A stretch of 64,000 nt of DNA from CAZZBK01 sp964652155 (GCA_964652155.1 CAZZBK010000011.1:4842-68841); one strand, 5' to 3'. Shown: positions 50,962 through 60,458, numbered from the stretch's first letter. Numbers and translations: made by a program. The notes: generated by a model from the letters alone, not told the origin.

Positions 50962-51705
50962 ATGCCGAACTCACACCTGTTGTACGAGCGATTGGGCTAC
51001 CAGGTCTTTGTCCTCCTCACGAGCCTGATCGCGCTGGGGGTGCTGCTGGTGCAAGTCACCGTGCCACTCGACGAGCCAAGTCATGCCGTGCTGGCGTACG
51101 TCGACGACGTGCTGTGCGTGCTGTTCTTCATCGACTTTGTGATCTGCTTCACGCGAGCCCGGCACAAGGCCAAATACTTCTTCACGCTCGGCTGGCTCGA
51201 CCTGCTGGCGTGCGTGCCGACGATCGAAATTGCACGCTGGGGACGCGTGCCGCGGATGCTCCGCGTGTTTCGCGTGATTCGCGCCATTCGGGCGGGTCGC
51301 GTGCTGGCGCAGATGATCTTGCAGCGCAAGGCAGAGAACTCGATGTTGGCCGTGGGCCTGATCGCGCTCTTGCTCGTCTCGGCATCGAGCGTCGCCATCT
51401 TGCACTGCGAAAAGGGACCCGAGGCCAACATCAAAACAGCCGAGGACGCGATCTGGTGGTCGCTCACGACCGTGACGACCGTCGGCTATGGCGACCGCTA
51501 TCCCGTCACGACCGAAGGACGCTTCGTCGCCGCGATCTTGATGTGCGCCGGGGTCGGCTTGTTTGGCACGCTCTCGGCCTATCTGGCCTCGCTGTTCATC
51601 GAGTCCGACTTTGTCAAAGAGAGCGGCGAACTCGACGAACTGCGGTCCGAGGTCGCCGCGCTCCGCAAGGTGATCGAAGAACGGTTCCCCCGCGACGGAC
51701 ACTGA
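50962..51705 (+). CDS. Voltage-gated-like potassium channel (ion transporter family)
   Basis: A 247-aa six-helix channel. S1 is at about 12-32 and S4 carries regularly spaced Arg (about 94-113, RVPRMLRVFRVIRAIRAGRVL split by hydrophobics). The pore-selectivity filter TTVGYGD (172-178) marks K+ specificity. A Glu/Asp-rich helical C-terminus may form a coiled coil. It forms tetramers in the inner membrane. AAGGAG is about seven bases before ATG 50962. It is 28 bases after the helicase gene, so perhaps co-transcribed, with no known functional relation. Confidence 0.93.
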   Translation: MPNSHLLYERLGYQVFVLLTSLIALGVLLVQVTVPLDEPSHAVLAYVDDVLCVLFFIDFVICFTRARHKAKYFFTLGWLDLLACVPTIEIARWGRVPRMLRVFRVIRAIRAGRVLAQMILQRKAENSMLAVGLIALLLVSASSVAILHCEKGPEANIKTAEDAIWWSLTTVTTVGYGDRYPVTTEGRFVAAILMCAGVGLFGTLSAYLASLFIESDFVKESGELDELRSEVAALRKVIEERFPRDGH

Positions 51706-51714
51706 GGTGCAACG

Positions 51715-51918
51715 CCACGCAGCCGTTGCTGAAAGAATCGAATCCCAAGCTCATCTTCGAGCGGTTGTTCCGATCGGCCAACCATCTCGCAAAGGCACAA
51801 GAGCATTCTCGACACGGAGCGCAAACGGTCGTTCGCGTCGGACTCCTGGCATTCCGTGCTCGTCGAGTTGCCCGGCGACGAGTTTCTCGCGCAGCTCAAG
51901 CTGCTGGCGTCCCAGTAA
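51715..51918 (+). pseudogene. Possible frameshifted coding remnant
   Basis: Two frames carry protein-like sequence without a complete gene. The first reads QPLLKESNPKLIFERLF, resembling part of DUF1552-type exported proteins of planctomycetes. The second, in another frame, reads RHKSILD and then SDSWHSVLVELPGDEFLAQL to a stop at 51916-51918. A frameshift near 51790 would join them, but the second half looks like a different family. This may be a decayed gene or a chance resemblance. Confidence 0.3.
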
Positions 51919-51928
51919 CGCCAACTGC

Positions 51929-53251
51929 TTAGGTGTCGTTCAGTCCGACGTGCCGATAGCTGCGATCGAGCAGGTCCATCGGGTGTGCGATCCAGAGCGG
52001 ATCGCCTTGGCGATGCGCCTCGCGAATGATCTGCAACAAGCAACCCGCGTTCGCTGTAAGCACGGCCTGAGCGCCGGTGCGGCGAATGTTATTGAGCTTG
52101 CGCAGGCTGAGCTGCCCGCTCATCTCGGGCTCGGTCAGGTTATACGTTCCCGCCGCGCCACAGCAGATCTCGCTCTCGGGCAGATCGATCAACTGCAAGC
52201 CGGGAATCTGACTGAGCAAGCGGCGCGGAGCCTCGCGAATCTTCTGAGCGTGTCCGAGATGACAGGCGTCGTGATAGGTGGCGCGGAGCGGGATTTTCCC
52301 CTCGGGAGGGACCAACCCCAGCGTGTCGAGAAACTCGTGGACGTCCTTGACCTTGCCGGCAAATTGCTCGCGCGCGCCCTGGAGAGCATCGTGCCAGTGA
52401 TGGCCGTAGTCCTTGAGCATCGCCCCGCAACCCGCCACGTTCACAATGATCGCGTCGACGCCATCGCTCTTGAGCGCCTTGAGATTCTGATCCGCGAAAT
52501 CGCGCGCCGGGTCACTCGAACCCGCGTGATAATGGATCGCGCCGCAGCACACCTGATCGCGGGGGATCAACACGTCGCAGCCATTCTGCTGCAAGACGCG
52601 GGCCGTTGCCCAATGCGTGCCGCGAAACATCGCGTCGGCCACACAACCTCGAAACAGAGCCACTCGCGCCCGACGTCGGCCAATCGCTGGCAGAAACTCC
52701 GGCAGCGGCGGCTCGTCTTTCGGCAACGGGGGGAGCATCTCGACCAATTGCCCGAGCCGACCCGGGATCAGTTTGACGAGCCCGGTCCGATTCAGCAACG
52801 TGGTCAACCCGAGTCGTTGGGCCCACCGCGCGGGGGCGAGCCAGCGTCGCATGCGATCGGGTCGCGTGAACAGGCCGAACAGTATCCAGCGATGAAACCA
52901 GTCGGCGCTCTTCTGCGGGCCGTCGTGCTGCTCTTCCATTGCCACGCGGAACGGCTCGATGAGCCGACCGTACTGCACACCCGACGGGCAGGCCGTTTCG
53001 CAGGCGCGACAGTCGAGGCACAACTCCAAATGTCGCCGCACGTCATGCGTGAGCGGCAATCGTTCGTCGGTGACGGCGCGCATCAGGTAAATTCGCCCCC
53101 GGGGGCTGTCGTTCTCGTTCCCCGTTTCGAGGTACGTGGGGCACGCGGCCGTGCAGAGGCCACAGTGGACGCAGTCCAAGAACCGCTGGTATTCAATGCC
53201 CGCGCCAGGGTTGTTCGACGCGGCGGGGGTTGGTGCTGGCGAGTGAGTCAT
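51929..53251 (-). CDS. glcF: Glycolate oxidase iron-sulfur subunit
   Basis: A 440-aa protein. Two 4Fe-4S sites sit at the start: Cys27, 30, 33 and 37 in CVHCGLCTAACP, and Cys78, 81, 84 and 88 in CLDCRACETACP. Two CCG domains follow (VCCGAIHYHAG and ICCGAAGTYN with the paired CCG cysteines). It is the electron-transfer subunit of glycolate oxidase, passing electrons from GlcD/GlcE flavin to the quinone pool. It starts three bases after the glcE stop. The order glcD-glcE-glcF is the standard one. Acetate and lactate oxidase relatives are less likely given the full set. Confidence 0.93.
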   Translation of the reverse strand: MTHSPAPTPAASNNPGAGIEYQRFLDCVHCGLCTAACPTYLETGNENDSPRGRIYLMRAVTDERLPLTHDVRRHLELCLDCRACETACPSGVQYGRLIEPFRVAMEEQHDGPQKSADWFHRWILFGLFTRPDRMRRWLAPARWAQRLGLTTLLNRTGLVKLIPGRLGQLVEMLPPLPKDEPPLPEFLPAIGRRRARVALFRGCVADAMFRGTHWATARVLQQNGCDVLIPRDQVCCGAIHYHAGSSDPARDFADQNLKALKSDGVDAIIVNVAGCGAMLKDYGHHWHDALQGAREQFAGKVKDVHEFLDTLGLVPPEGKIPLRATYHDACHLGHAQKIREAPRRLLSQIPGLQLIDLPESEICCGAAGTYNLTEPEMSGQLSLRKLNNIRRTGAQAVLTANAGCLLQIIREAHRQGDPLWIAHPMDLLDRSYRHVGLNDT

Positions 53252-53254
53252 GAG

Positions 53255-54475
53255 TTATGCGAACACGAATCGGCCTGGGTTGAATAGGCCGTGAGGATCA
53301 AATTGTTGTTTTACCTGTTGCATCCAAGGGCGGTCGGCGCGCGGCGGACCCCAAGCCACGAGCGGCGTCAGTTCCTCGCTCGTCGGGCATGACCAGACGA
53401 CCGATGAGCCCTGCGCGGCCGCGACCGCCGGTTGCACCTGTTGCACGATCGACTTGGTGCTCGTGGCGCTCAACTCACTGAACCGGGCCAGTACGATGCC
53501 GCTGCCAGCATGGGCCAGCAGCGAGACGCCCGGCGCCGAGTGTTGCAAGGTTTGCATCAGCGACACGACACGACTAGGGACCACGCTGAACTTCATCACC
53601 AAGGGTGACTCGGCCGTCGCGGGGAAGTCGATGAGCGGCTGCCAGTCGGCACTCTGAGCGTGTTCACGAAACTCGCCGGTCGCAAAGGGGGCGAGTTCGT
53701 CGCGTAGCTGGCCACGCATCCAACGCACCTCGGGCTCGGTTCCTTCGAGACCCACGACCAGTCGCCAGTGGTTCGCGGCGAGCCCCGCTCCCACCGCGCC
53801 CGACGCGCTCCAGGCGGGGCCCGCGAGCAGTTCGATCGCCACGGGGGTGGTGCGCGAGTGAACCAGCGCGGCGAGTGAGTGCTCGGCTTGCTCTGCGCTT
53901 GCTAAATCGCAAGCGACCAGCAGCGCGGACTCCGGCTGCGGACGGACTTTTAACGTGACTTGCGTGATGATCGCCAGCGAGCCATGCGAACCGACCAACA
54001 GCTTGCACAGATCGTAACCGGCAACGTTCTTGACGACTCGTCCGCCCGCTTTGAACAACGTCGCGTGACCGTCGACGGCGCTGATGCCGATGACGTAATC
54101 ACGCATCGTGCCGGCGGCATAGCGTCGCGGGCCACTGAAGTTGGTCGCGATCAACCCGCCGATCGTGGCCACGTTCGCGTGCGGAGCGTCGATCGGCAGC
54201 CGCTGGCGTTGCTCGGTGAGCGTGCGCGTCAGTTCCGCAATGGTCATGCCCGCCTCGACCGTGACGGTCATATCGCGGGCCGGGTAATCGATCAAGCGGC
54301 GCAAGCCCGTCAGCGGCACGTCGAGCGCCGCCACGCGGGCGGCCACGCCCAGGTCGAGACTGCGGCCGCCTCCCACGGGACGCAACGGTGTCTTCGCCGC
54401 GATGGCTGAGCGCACCGTCTCAACAACCTCGGCGGCAGTGGTGGGGGGCGACGGCGATGCGAGCGTGGATGACAT
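53255..54475 (-). CDS. glcE: Glycolate oxidase FAD-binding subunit
   Basis: A 406-aa FAD-linked oxidase. The PCMH-type FAD domain shows VGGGRSLDLG, then GLIATNFSGPRRYAAGTMRDYVIG (broken by charged residues), and VVKNVAGYDLCKLLVGSHGSLAII, which is characteristic of GlcE. It is the smaller flavin subunit of the glycolate oxidase complex. ATG 54475 is chosen since the family N-terminus (PTTAAEVVETV) starts soon after. It lies between glcD (26 bases upstream in transcription) and glcF. No separate regulator (GlcC) is in the window. Confidence 0.92.
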   Translation of the reverse strand: MSSTLASPSPPTTAAEVVETVRSAIAAKTPLRPVGGGRSLDLGVAARVAALDVPLTGLRRLIDYPARDMTVTVEAGMTIAELTRTLTEQRQRLPIDAPHANVATIGGLIATNFSGPRRYAAGTMRDYVIGISAVDGHATLFKAGGRVVKNVAGYDLCKLLVGSHGSLAIITQVTLKVRPQPESALLVACDLASAEQAEHSLAALVHSRTTPVAIELLAGPAWSASGAVGAGLAANHWRLVVGLEGTEPEVRWMRGQLRDELAPFATGEFREHAQSADWQPLIDFPATAESPLVMKFSVVPSRVVSLMQTLQHSAPGVSLLAHAGSGIVLARFSELSATSTKSIVQQVQPAVAAAQGSSVVWSCPTSEELTPLVAWGPPRADRPWMQQVKQQFDPHGLFNPGRFVFA

Positions 54476-54501
54476 GGATTTCGTGAACGATGATCGAGTG
54501 T

Positions 54502-55941
54502 TTACATCGCAGCCCGTCGACCGGGATGCTTTTGTTCGAGTCCACAGGCTCCGGCGGTGGGGAGCATCTTGCCGGGGCTCAGGTTGCCGCGCGGGTTGAA
54601 AGCCTGCCGCAGGCGATCCATCACCGTCAGGTCGTCGGCGCTGAACAGCTTGCTCATAAAACTGATCTTCTCGACGCCAATGCCATGCTCGCCAGTCACG
54701 CTGCCTCCACAGGCGATGCACTCATCGAGGATTTCCTCGCTGGCCTGCAGCACGCGCTTGACCTGTTCGGCGTCCCGTTCATCGAACAGCAAGATGGGAT
54801 GAATGTTGCCGTCTCCGGCGTGGAACACGTTGACCACGCGGAGCGAGTATTTGCGACCGATCTCGGTGATCCGCCGCAGGATATGTGGCAATTGCGTGCG
54901 TGGCACGACGCCGTCTTGCGTGCAGTAGCTGGGACTCAAACGTCCCACGGCACCGAAGGCCTGCTTGCGGCTCTTCCACAGCTTGAGTCGTTCAGCGGGG
55001 GTGGCGGCCAGCCGCACCTCGCGGGCCTTGTTGCGCTCGCAAATCGCAATGATCGCGTCGCGCTGTGCGTCGAGTCCGGCTTCGAGGCCGTCGACTTCGA
55101 TCAGCAAAATCGCCTGCGCGTCGAGCGGAAAGCCGAAGTGGAACGCTTGCTCGACCGCGACCAGAATGCCCTGGTCCATCATTTCGAGCGCGGCGGGGAC
55201 AATGCCCGCCCCAATGATGTCGCTGATCGCGCTGGTGGCGTCATCGCACGACTCGAAGACTCCGAGCATCGTACGGACCCCCTGTGGGTCGCGGGTCAGG
55301 CGGACCCAGACTTGCGTGACGATGGCGAGTGTCCCTTCGCCGCCAACGAGCGTGCCGACCAGATCGAGCCCGGCGTACTCCTCAGAGGGGCCGCCAAATT
55401 GCACGCGCGAGCCATCGGCCAGCACGGCCTCGATGCCCAGCACGTGATTGACGGTCACGCCGTACTTGAGCGTGTGCGGGCCACCGGAGTTCGTGGCCAC
55501 GTTGCCGCCGATCGTACACGCGCCTTGGCTCGACGGGTCGGGCGCGTAGTGAAAACCGGTCCCTTTCAGAGCGTTGGTCAGCCAGACGTTGACCACGCCC
55601 GGCTGCACGATCGCGTAGCGGTCACGCAGATTGATCTCGACGATCTCGCGCATGCGGGTGAGGACGATCATCACGCCGCCGCCGACCGGCAAGCAACCGC
55701 CGGCCAGACTGGTGCCCGCGCCGCGCGGCACGAACGGGACTTGATGCTCATTGCAGATGTGTACGACGCGCTGCACCTGCTCAGTCGAGCGGGGGAACAC
55801 GACCACGTCGGGACAATTCTTCTCGATGACAAACCCGTCGCACTCGTACACCAGCCGCTCGCTATGGGCGCTGAGCACATGGTCGCTCCCCAGGGCAGCG
55901 CACAAGTCGTTAATGAGTTGAGGGGTAGTGAGCGCGATCAT
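54502..55941 (-). CDS. glcD: Glycolate oxidase FAD-linked catalytic subunit
   Basis: A 479-aa FAD-binding PCMH plus FAD-oxidase C-terminal protein. The key segments are PFVPRGAGTSLAGG, GNVATNSGGPHTLKYG, the VGGEGTLAIVTQVWVRL strand, and the closing HAGDGNIHP metal/substrate-side motif with GSVTGEHGIG. It oxidises glycolate to glyoxylate (possibly D-lactate too) and feeds GlcF. It is the first gene of the minus-strand glcDEF operon. In a planctomycete this supports use of glycolate from phototrophs, which is inference. The ATG at 55941 starts MIALTTPQLINDL. Confidence 0.93.
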   Translation of the reverse strand: MIALTTPQLINDLCAALGSDHVLSAHSERLVYECDGFVIEKNCPDVVVFPRSTEQVQRVVHICNEHQVPFVPRGAGTSLAGGCLPVGGGVMIVLTRMREIVEINLRDRYAIVQPGVVNVWLTNALKGTGFHYAPDPSSQGACTIGGNVATNSGGPHTLKYGVTVNHVLGIEAVLADGSRVQFGGPSEEYAGLDLVGTLVGGEGTLAIVTQVWVRLTRDPQGVRTMLGVFESCDDATSAISDIIGAGIVPAALEMMDQGILVAVEQAFHFGFPLDAQAILLIEVDGLEAGLDAQRDAIIAICERNKAREVRLAATPAERLKLWKSRKQAFGAVGRLSPSYCTQDGVVPRTQLPHILRRITEIGRKYSLRVVNVFHAGDGNIHPILLFDERDAEQVKRVLQASEEILDECIACGGSVTGEHGIGVEKISFMSKLFSADDLTVMDRLRQAFNPRGNLSPGKMLPTAGACGLEQKHPGRRAAM

Positions 55942-56064
55942 GCAGATGAGTCGAAACCAACAGCAGCGAAGGAACGGAGTCGAATGGAGCGAGGCATTAT
56001 AATGCGCCCCGAAGCAAATTTCGCCCCCTGGACAGCCAAAAAGCGACCTTCGAGCGGGTAGCCG

Positions 56065-57096
56065 TCACACGGCCGGATCGACCTGCACGGCTTGCACATG
56101 CCAGGCGGGGCAAGCGGCTGACATGGCCGACGTCAGCTTGGCGAGCGCGGCGGGAGCGTCCTGCTGGCTCCGCGCATAGCAGCCGACAATCGCCCCGCCC
56201 GAGCCAGCAAAGTTGGCTGACACACCGACCGATCGCGCCGTCTCGATCATCCGCACGTGTCGCTCGGAGGGCTCATAAAGTTGGCAGCGTAAATCAAAGT
56301 TGTGGTTGATCGCTTGATTTAGGCCATCCCAGTCGCCGCGCAACAATGCCGTCTTGGCCAAGGTCGCTTGCGCGGCGATCTCCTGCATGCAGGCAAAGAG
56401 TGCCGGTTCGCGCTCCATTCGCTCGCGCAGGGGACTGTGAATCCGCCCTGACGACGGTTTGCACGACTGCTCGTCGTAGGCGACATACAGCGGCGGCAGC
56501 AGCGCGGCATCGAGCGACTCATACGTGCCGCACTCGAAACCGTCGCACTGCGCCATGGCCGAGAAGTCCATGAACGTGAGCCCGCCGTAGACTTGCGCCA
56601 CGCGGTCTTGGTAGCCCGCGCTGATGCCGAGTTCGTCGTTCTCAATAAATCGAGCCAGCGAGGCCAGCACGGGCTTGTCGATCGCCACGGAGTAATAGTC
56701 CATCAGCGAGCGGAGCGTGGCCACGATAATGGCGCTCGAACCGGAGAGGCCCACACCCTGGGGTATCGTGGTGCTGTAACCGATCGAAAACGGGTGTGGG
56801 TGCAACTCGAACGTTCTAGCACGCGCGTAGTCGACGAAGCACTTGATGGACGCCTTGATCAGTCGGATGCCATCGTAGTAGCCGTGTCGCGTGACGTCGT
56901 CGACCAGATCATTGATGGAATCGAAGCGATTCTTGTCCTGCTCGCGGAGCACGATCTCCAGCCGATCCCAGGGAATAAGCCGCACGTGAGCATGAAAGTT
57001 TCCGATGGCCAGCGCGAGCGTTTTCCCTTGGTAGCCGTCCGAGGGATTGCCGGCCAGGGCGACCCGAGCGGGGACCGAGTGCTGGATGATTTTCAT
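56065..57096 (-). CDS. Plant-type glucuronokinase-like GHMP kinase
   Basis: A 343-aa GHMP kinase. Motif 1 is RVALAGNPSDGYQGKT (11-26), motif 2 is GVGLSGSSAI (114-123), and motif 3 is NFAGSGGAIVG near residue 298. Several blocks match plant glucuronokinase closely by memory: the NPSD start, GYYDGIRLI, GLQDRVAQVYGGLTFMDF (here GYQDRVAQ), LLPPLYVAY, SGRIHS and the NFDLR near the end. It would phosphorylate glucuronic acid at C1. Its ATG overlaps the galU stop (ATGA at 57093-57096), so the two are translationally coupled. With a UDP-sugar pyrophosphorylase this gives UDP-glucuronate by the salvage route. Galactokinase and mevalonate kinase motifs do not fit. Confidence 0.82.
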   Translation of the reverse strand: MKIIQHSVPARVALAGNPSDGYQGKTLALAIGNFHAHVRLIPWDRLEIVLREQDKNRFDSINDLVDDVTRHGYYDGIRLIKASIKCFVDYARARTFELHPHPFSIGYSTTIPQGVGLSGSSAIIVATLRSLMDYYSVAIDKPVLASLARFIENDELGISAGYQDRVAQVYGGLTFMDFSAMAQCDGFECGTYESLDAALLPPLYVAYDEQSCKPSSGRIHSPLRERMEREPALFACMQEIAAQATLAKTALLRGDWDGLNQAINHNFDLRCQLYEPSERHVRMIETARSVGVSANFAGSGGAIVGCYARSQQDAPAALAKLTSAMSAACPAWHVQAVQVDPAV

Positions 57097-57986
57097 GGCT
57101 CGGCCCGACGGTCGAGATAGCCGCGCAAGAACTGCCGCAACTCGGCACCGTGCTCGGCGTCTTCCATGGCGAACTCGGCAAACGCCTGGAAATAGCTGGC
57201 AAAGTTGCCGATGTCGTATCGCTGTTCGCCAGCGGGCAAAGGGATGCCGAGCACGCGCCCACCCCGCCGCAACAATAGGGCAATGGCGTCGGTGAGTTGA
57301 ATCTCGTCGCCGACGCCGCGTTGTGTTTCATGTAGAAACGAAAAGATCTTGGGATGAAACAAATAGCGTCCGGCGACCGCGAGGCAGCTTGGCGGCGGGA
57401 TCGTCCGGGGCTTCTCGATCAGGTCGGCAAGTTCAAAGTAGCCTTGGTGTTGCACGCGCGGCTTGGCAATGCCGTAGTACTTGGCCTCCGCCTCCGGCAC
57501 GGTCTCGAAGGCAATCACGGCATCGGGCTGCTGCTGCTCATACAACTCGATCATGCGAGCCACGATGCGCGATTGCGAGTTGAGCCCGATGATCGAATCG
57601 CCCAGCGCCACGACAAAAGGCTGCTCGCCCACGACTGTTTCGGCGCAGAGGATGGCGTGGCCCAGGCCGAGTTGCTGTGATTGTCGCGTGTAACAGTAGG
57701 TGACGCCGTTCCACTCGAAGTCGAGCGCGGCAAGCAAGTCCTCTTGGCCCTTCTCGCGCAGTCGGTCGCGCAACTCTTCGTTGATATCAAAATGATTTTC
57801 GATCGCGGCCTTGCCGGGGCCCGTCACAAACAGCACGCGATCAATGCCCGAGGACGTGAGCTCCTCGATGATCCATTGGACGGTTGGCTTGCGTCCCACC
57901 GGCAGCATTTCCTTGGGCTGACTCTTGGTGTGCGGGAGCAAACGACTGCCGTGTCCGGCAACAGGAATAACGGCATGGAACTTCAT
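57093..57986 (-). CDS. galU: UTP-glucose-1-phosphate uridylyltransferase
   Basis: A 297-aa nucleotidyltransferase with AGHGSRLLPHTKSQPKEMLPVG at the start (the G-x-G-x-R-x-x-P-x-T and PKEMLP motifs), VALGDSIIG holding the metal Asp, IEKP in the sugar-binding region, and GVGDEIQLTDAI. These match bacterial GalU, which makes UDP-glucose from glucose-1-P and UTP. Its partner gene is a glucuronokinase-like enzyme, so it may also act on glucuronate-1-P, though that activity is inferred, not shown by sequence. It is the first gene of the pair. Confidence 0.92.
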   Translation of the reverse strand: MKFHAVIPVAGHGSRLLPHTKSQPKEMLPVGRKPTVQWIIEELTSSGIDRVLFVTGPGKAAIENHFDINEELRDRLREKGQEDLLAALDFEWNGVTYCYTRQSQQLGLGHAILCAETVVGEQPFVVALGDSIIGLNSQSRIVARMIELYEQQQPDAVIAFETVPEAEAKYYGIAKPRVQHQGYFELADLIEKPRTIPPPSCLAVAGRYLFHPKIFSFLHETQRGVGDEIQLTDAIALLLRRGGRVLGIPLPAGEQRYDIGNFASYFQAFAEFAMEDAEHGAELRQFLRGYLDRRAEP

Positions 57987-58071
57987 CGGATTTCCAGAGT
58001 GTGGACTGCTTTAAGGCACAAGGCAACTCGGCAAGCATGCGAGTGTAAGATGCCGCGCGCCGCTTGCCAAG

Positions 58072-59013
58072 TCAGCGAAAAAAGACCCGCTGGGCGGTGT
58101 TCCGCAACAGCGATTGCTTATCACCCGCGGACAAGAAATCGAGCCGCTGGGCGATAAAATCGACGCTCGATCGATAGGTGTGCCCCTGCTGCACCTGATA
58201 CGGACAGTCGGTCGCCCACATCAATCGGTCAACGCCATACGCATCGAGCAGCCGCCGCGTCATGGGGATCAAATCGTCGTAGGGCATTTGCTTCTTGCCC
58301 AACGCATAATAAGCCGACAGCTTGACCGTCACGTGCTTGTGCCGCGACAAATTGCATAGCTGGCTCAAATCGCTCTCGCGAATCGTGCCGTCGGTCCCAA
58401 TGCGCGCGTAATGGTCGATGACCACGGGCGTGTTGGGATGGCGCGTGCAGAGTTGATCGGCGATCGCGAGCATGTTCGGATTGATGAGCAGGCACATATT
58501 GAGCCCGTCGCTCGCGCCGACCTTCCACATCGCATCGATGCCGGGCTGGGCAAAGAACGCCTCGGGATCGGCGCCGCGCGGGAAGAGTCGATAGCCGGTG
58601 ACCCCTTGCGGCGTCAGTGAGCGCATGGTCGCGGCGACATGCTCGGCCTGGGGGTCTATCACCGCGACGCCACGAAACCGACCCGGGTAGCGACGGATCA
58701 TGTCGAGCATGTAAGAGTTGTCGTAGCGATAAAAGCTCATCTGGATGAGCACGACCCGATCGACGCCGCAGGGCTCGGCCTCGGCGAGCAATTCATCGGC
58801 CGTGAATGACGGCGGCAGCATGTCGCTCAGCTTGAAACCGCTGGCGAGCGGATACTTGGCCACGTCGGGGGTCCAAACGTGGCTATGGGCGTCGATGTAG
58901 CCCGAGCCGATGGCAGGCGCGGCGGCTGAGGCTGCGGCGGTCATGGCGATCCCTCCTAAAATGGCTCCGCCGAGTTTCAGGGCGTCGCGACGATCAAAAT
59001 GCGGTCCTGCCAT
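58072..59013 (-). CDS. Tat-exported amidohydrolase (TIM-barrel, PDC lactonase-like)
   Basis: A 313-aa protein. A twin-arginine signal (FDRRDALKLGG, about residues 6-16) precedes an Ala-rich hydrophobic stretch. The amidohydrolase_2 domain begins with the metal motif YIDAHSHVW. A strand with DRVVLIQ, an ATDCPY segment near the end (probable metal Asp) and a C-terminal NTAQRVF fit the 2-pyrone-4,6-dicarboxylate lactonase/ACMSD group. It hydrolyses a lactone or amide outside the cytoplasm; substrate unknown. ATG 59013 has GGAG seven bases upstream. It is divergent from the amidohydrolase at 59130. Confidence 0.87.
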   Translation of the reverse strand: MAGPHFDRRDALKLGGAILGGIAMTAAASAAAPAIGSGYIDAHSHVWTPDVAKYPLASGFKLSDMLPPSFTADELLAEAEPCGVDRVVLIQMSFYRYDNSYMLDMIRRYPGRFRGVAVIDPQAEHVAATMRSLTPQGVTGYRLFPRGADPEAFFAQPGIDAMWKVGASDGLNMCLLINPNMLAIADQLCTRHPNTPVVIDHYARIGTDGTIRESDLSQLCNLSRHKHVTVKLSAYYALGKKQMPYDDLIPMTRRLLDAYGVDRLMWATDCPYQVQQGHTYRSSVDFIAQRLDFLSAGDKQSLLRNTAQRVFFR

Positions 59014-59129
59014 GTGATTGCTCCGGATCGGGGGCTTGCGCGGCATTCGATGTAGTGTCTGGCTCGCGTGGCTTATAGAATAGTCGACGCAGTGGGAATC
59101 TCAACATCGACTTTTCGAGGAACCTGGAC

Positions 59130-60416
59130 ATGCGTTGGCTGTGTGCATTGACCTGGGTGGTGGTTTCAGTGTTGCCCCTGGCGATTGACGCCGCGACGAT
59201 CATTCACGCCGGACGACTTATTGATGGCCGCAGCGACCAACCACGCACGCAGGTCTCGATCACGATCGTCGATGGGCAGATTCAGGGGGTCGCTAACGGG
59301 TACATCGAGCCGCAGGCGGGTGACACGCTGATCCGCCTCACCGAGCATACCGTGCTCCCCGGCCTGATGGACATGCACACCCATCTGATGTCGCAGCACT
59401 CGAAGGATTCGTACAGCGAACGATTTTTCATGGATCAGGCCGACTACGCCCTGCGTTCGACCGTCTACGCTCGCACAACGCTCATGGCCGGCTTTACAAC
59501 CGTCCGCGAGTTGGGTGACAACGGCGTCAACTCGATCGCGCTCCGCAAGGCGATCGAGCAAGGCTGGGTGCCCGGCCCACGCATTTATACCGCTGGCAAG
59601 TCGTTGGCCACAACCGGCGGGCATGCCGATCCGACCAATGCGCTGCGGGGCGATTATCGACGCGATCCGGGCCCATTCGACGGCGTGCTCAACGGAGCCG
59701 ACGACGCTCGCAAAGCCGTCCGGCAACGCTACAAAGACGGTGCCGACCTGATCAAGCTCACCGCGACCGGCGGTATTCTCAGTCTCGGATCGAGTGGCCA
59801 GAACCCGCAATTCACGGCCGACGAATTGCAAGCCGTCGTGGCCACCGCCAAAGACTACAACATGATCGTCGCCGTACATGCTCACGGCACCGAGGGGATC
59901 AAGCGGGCCGTCATGGCTGGCGTCAACTCGATCGAGCACGGCACGTTCATGACCGACGAATGCGTCGAGCTGATGAAGCAACATGGCACGTACTGGGTAC
60001 CGACCTTGCTGGCCGGCGCGTGGGTCGCCGAGAAATCCGAGCAGCCTGGGTATTTTCCGGAAGTGGTTCGCAAGAAGGCCTCGGCCATTGGTCCGGTCAT
60101 TCGCGCCACCTTCGTCAAGGCCCACGCCTCGGGGGTGAAAATCGCATTCGGGACGGACTCGGGAGTCTCGCCCCACGGCGAGAACGCACGTGAGTTTGCC
60201 TTGATGGTCGAGTGCGGCATGAGTCCCATGAAGGCCATACAGTCGGCCACGCTCACCGCGGCACAATTGCTCCGCATCGACGACCGCCTCGGCACGATCG
60301 AGCCCAACAAGCTCGCCGACATCGTGGCCGTGAAAGGCAATCCGCTCGACGACATCAAGCTATTGCAGCACGTTGCGTTCGTCATGAAGGGGGGCGTGAC
60401 CTTCAAAGGCCCATAG
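59130..60416 (+). CDS. Exported metal-dependent amidohydrolase (imidazolonepropionase-like)
   Basis: A 428-aa protein with a signal peptide (about residues 1-21) and an amidohydrolase_1 TIM barrel. Metal-site landmarks are MDMHTHL (about 80-86), a lysine in [25 protein letters not shown], and the catalytic Asp in [11 protein letters not shown]. It resembles the imidazolonepropionase/Xaa-Pro dipeptidase group of prolidase-like amidohydrolases, often active on dipeptides or N-acyl compounds. Its opposite-strand neighbour is another exported amidohydrolase with 116 bases in between. The substrate cannot be predicted. Followed 42 bases later by the CotH gene. Confidence 0.88.
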   Translation: MRWLCALTWVVVSVLPLAIDAATIIHAGRLIDGRSDQPRTQVSITIVDGQIQGVANGYIEPQAGDTLIRLTEHTVLPGLMDMHTHLMSQHSKDSYSERFFMDQADYALRSTVYARTTLMAGFTTVRELGDNGVNSIALRKAIEQGWVPGPRIYTAGKSLATTGGHADPTNALRGDYRRDPGPFDGVLNGADDARKAVRQRYKDGADLIKLTATGGILSLGSSGQNPQFTADELQAVVATAKDYNMIVAVHAHGTEGIKRAVMAGVNSIEHGTFMTDECVELMKQHGTYWVPTLLAGAWVAEKSEQPGYFPEVVRKKASAIGPVIRATFVKAHASGVKIAFGTDSGVSPHGENAREFALMVECGMSPMKAIQSATLTAAQLLRIDDRLGTIEPNKLADIVAVKGNPLDDIKLLQHVAFVMKGGVTFKGP

Positions 60417-60458
60417 CATCGAAAACACGATTGCCGGTCATTACAGCGAGCAGCCCCG

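Noticed and set aside
51707..53287. 526-codon plus-strand frame opposite glcF
   Set aside because: Antisense to the 4Fe-4S motifs of GlcF and lacking any domain.
55994..56005. GCATTATAATGC palindrome upstream of glcD as a promoter or operator
   Set aside because: A TATAAT occurs on the needed strand but no -35 hexamer at 16-18 bases; could be chance.
54490..56061. 523-codon plus-strand frame opposite glcD
   Set aside because: Antisense to the FAD domain of GlcD; composition typical of GC-driven antisense frames.
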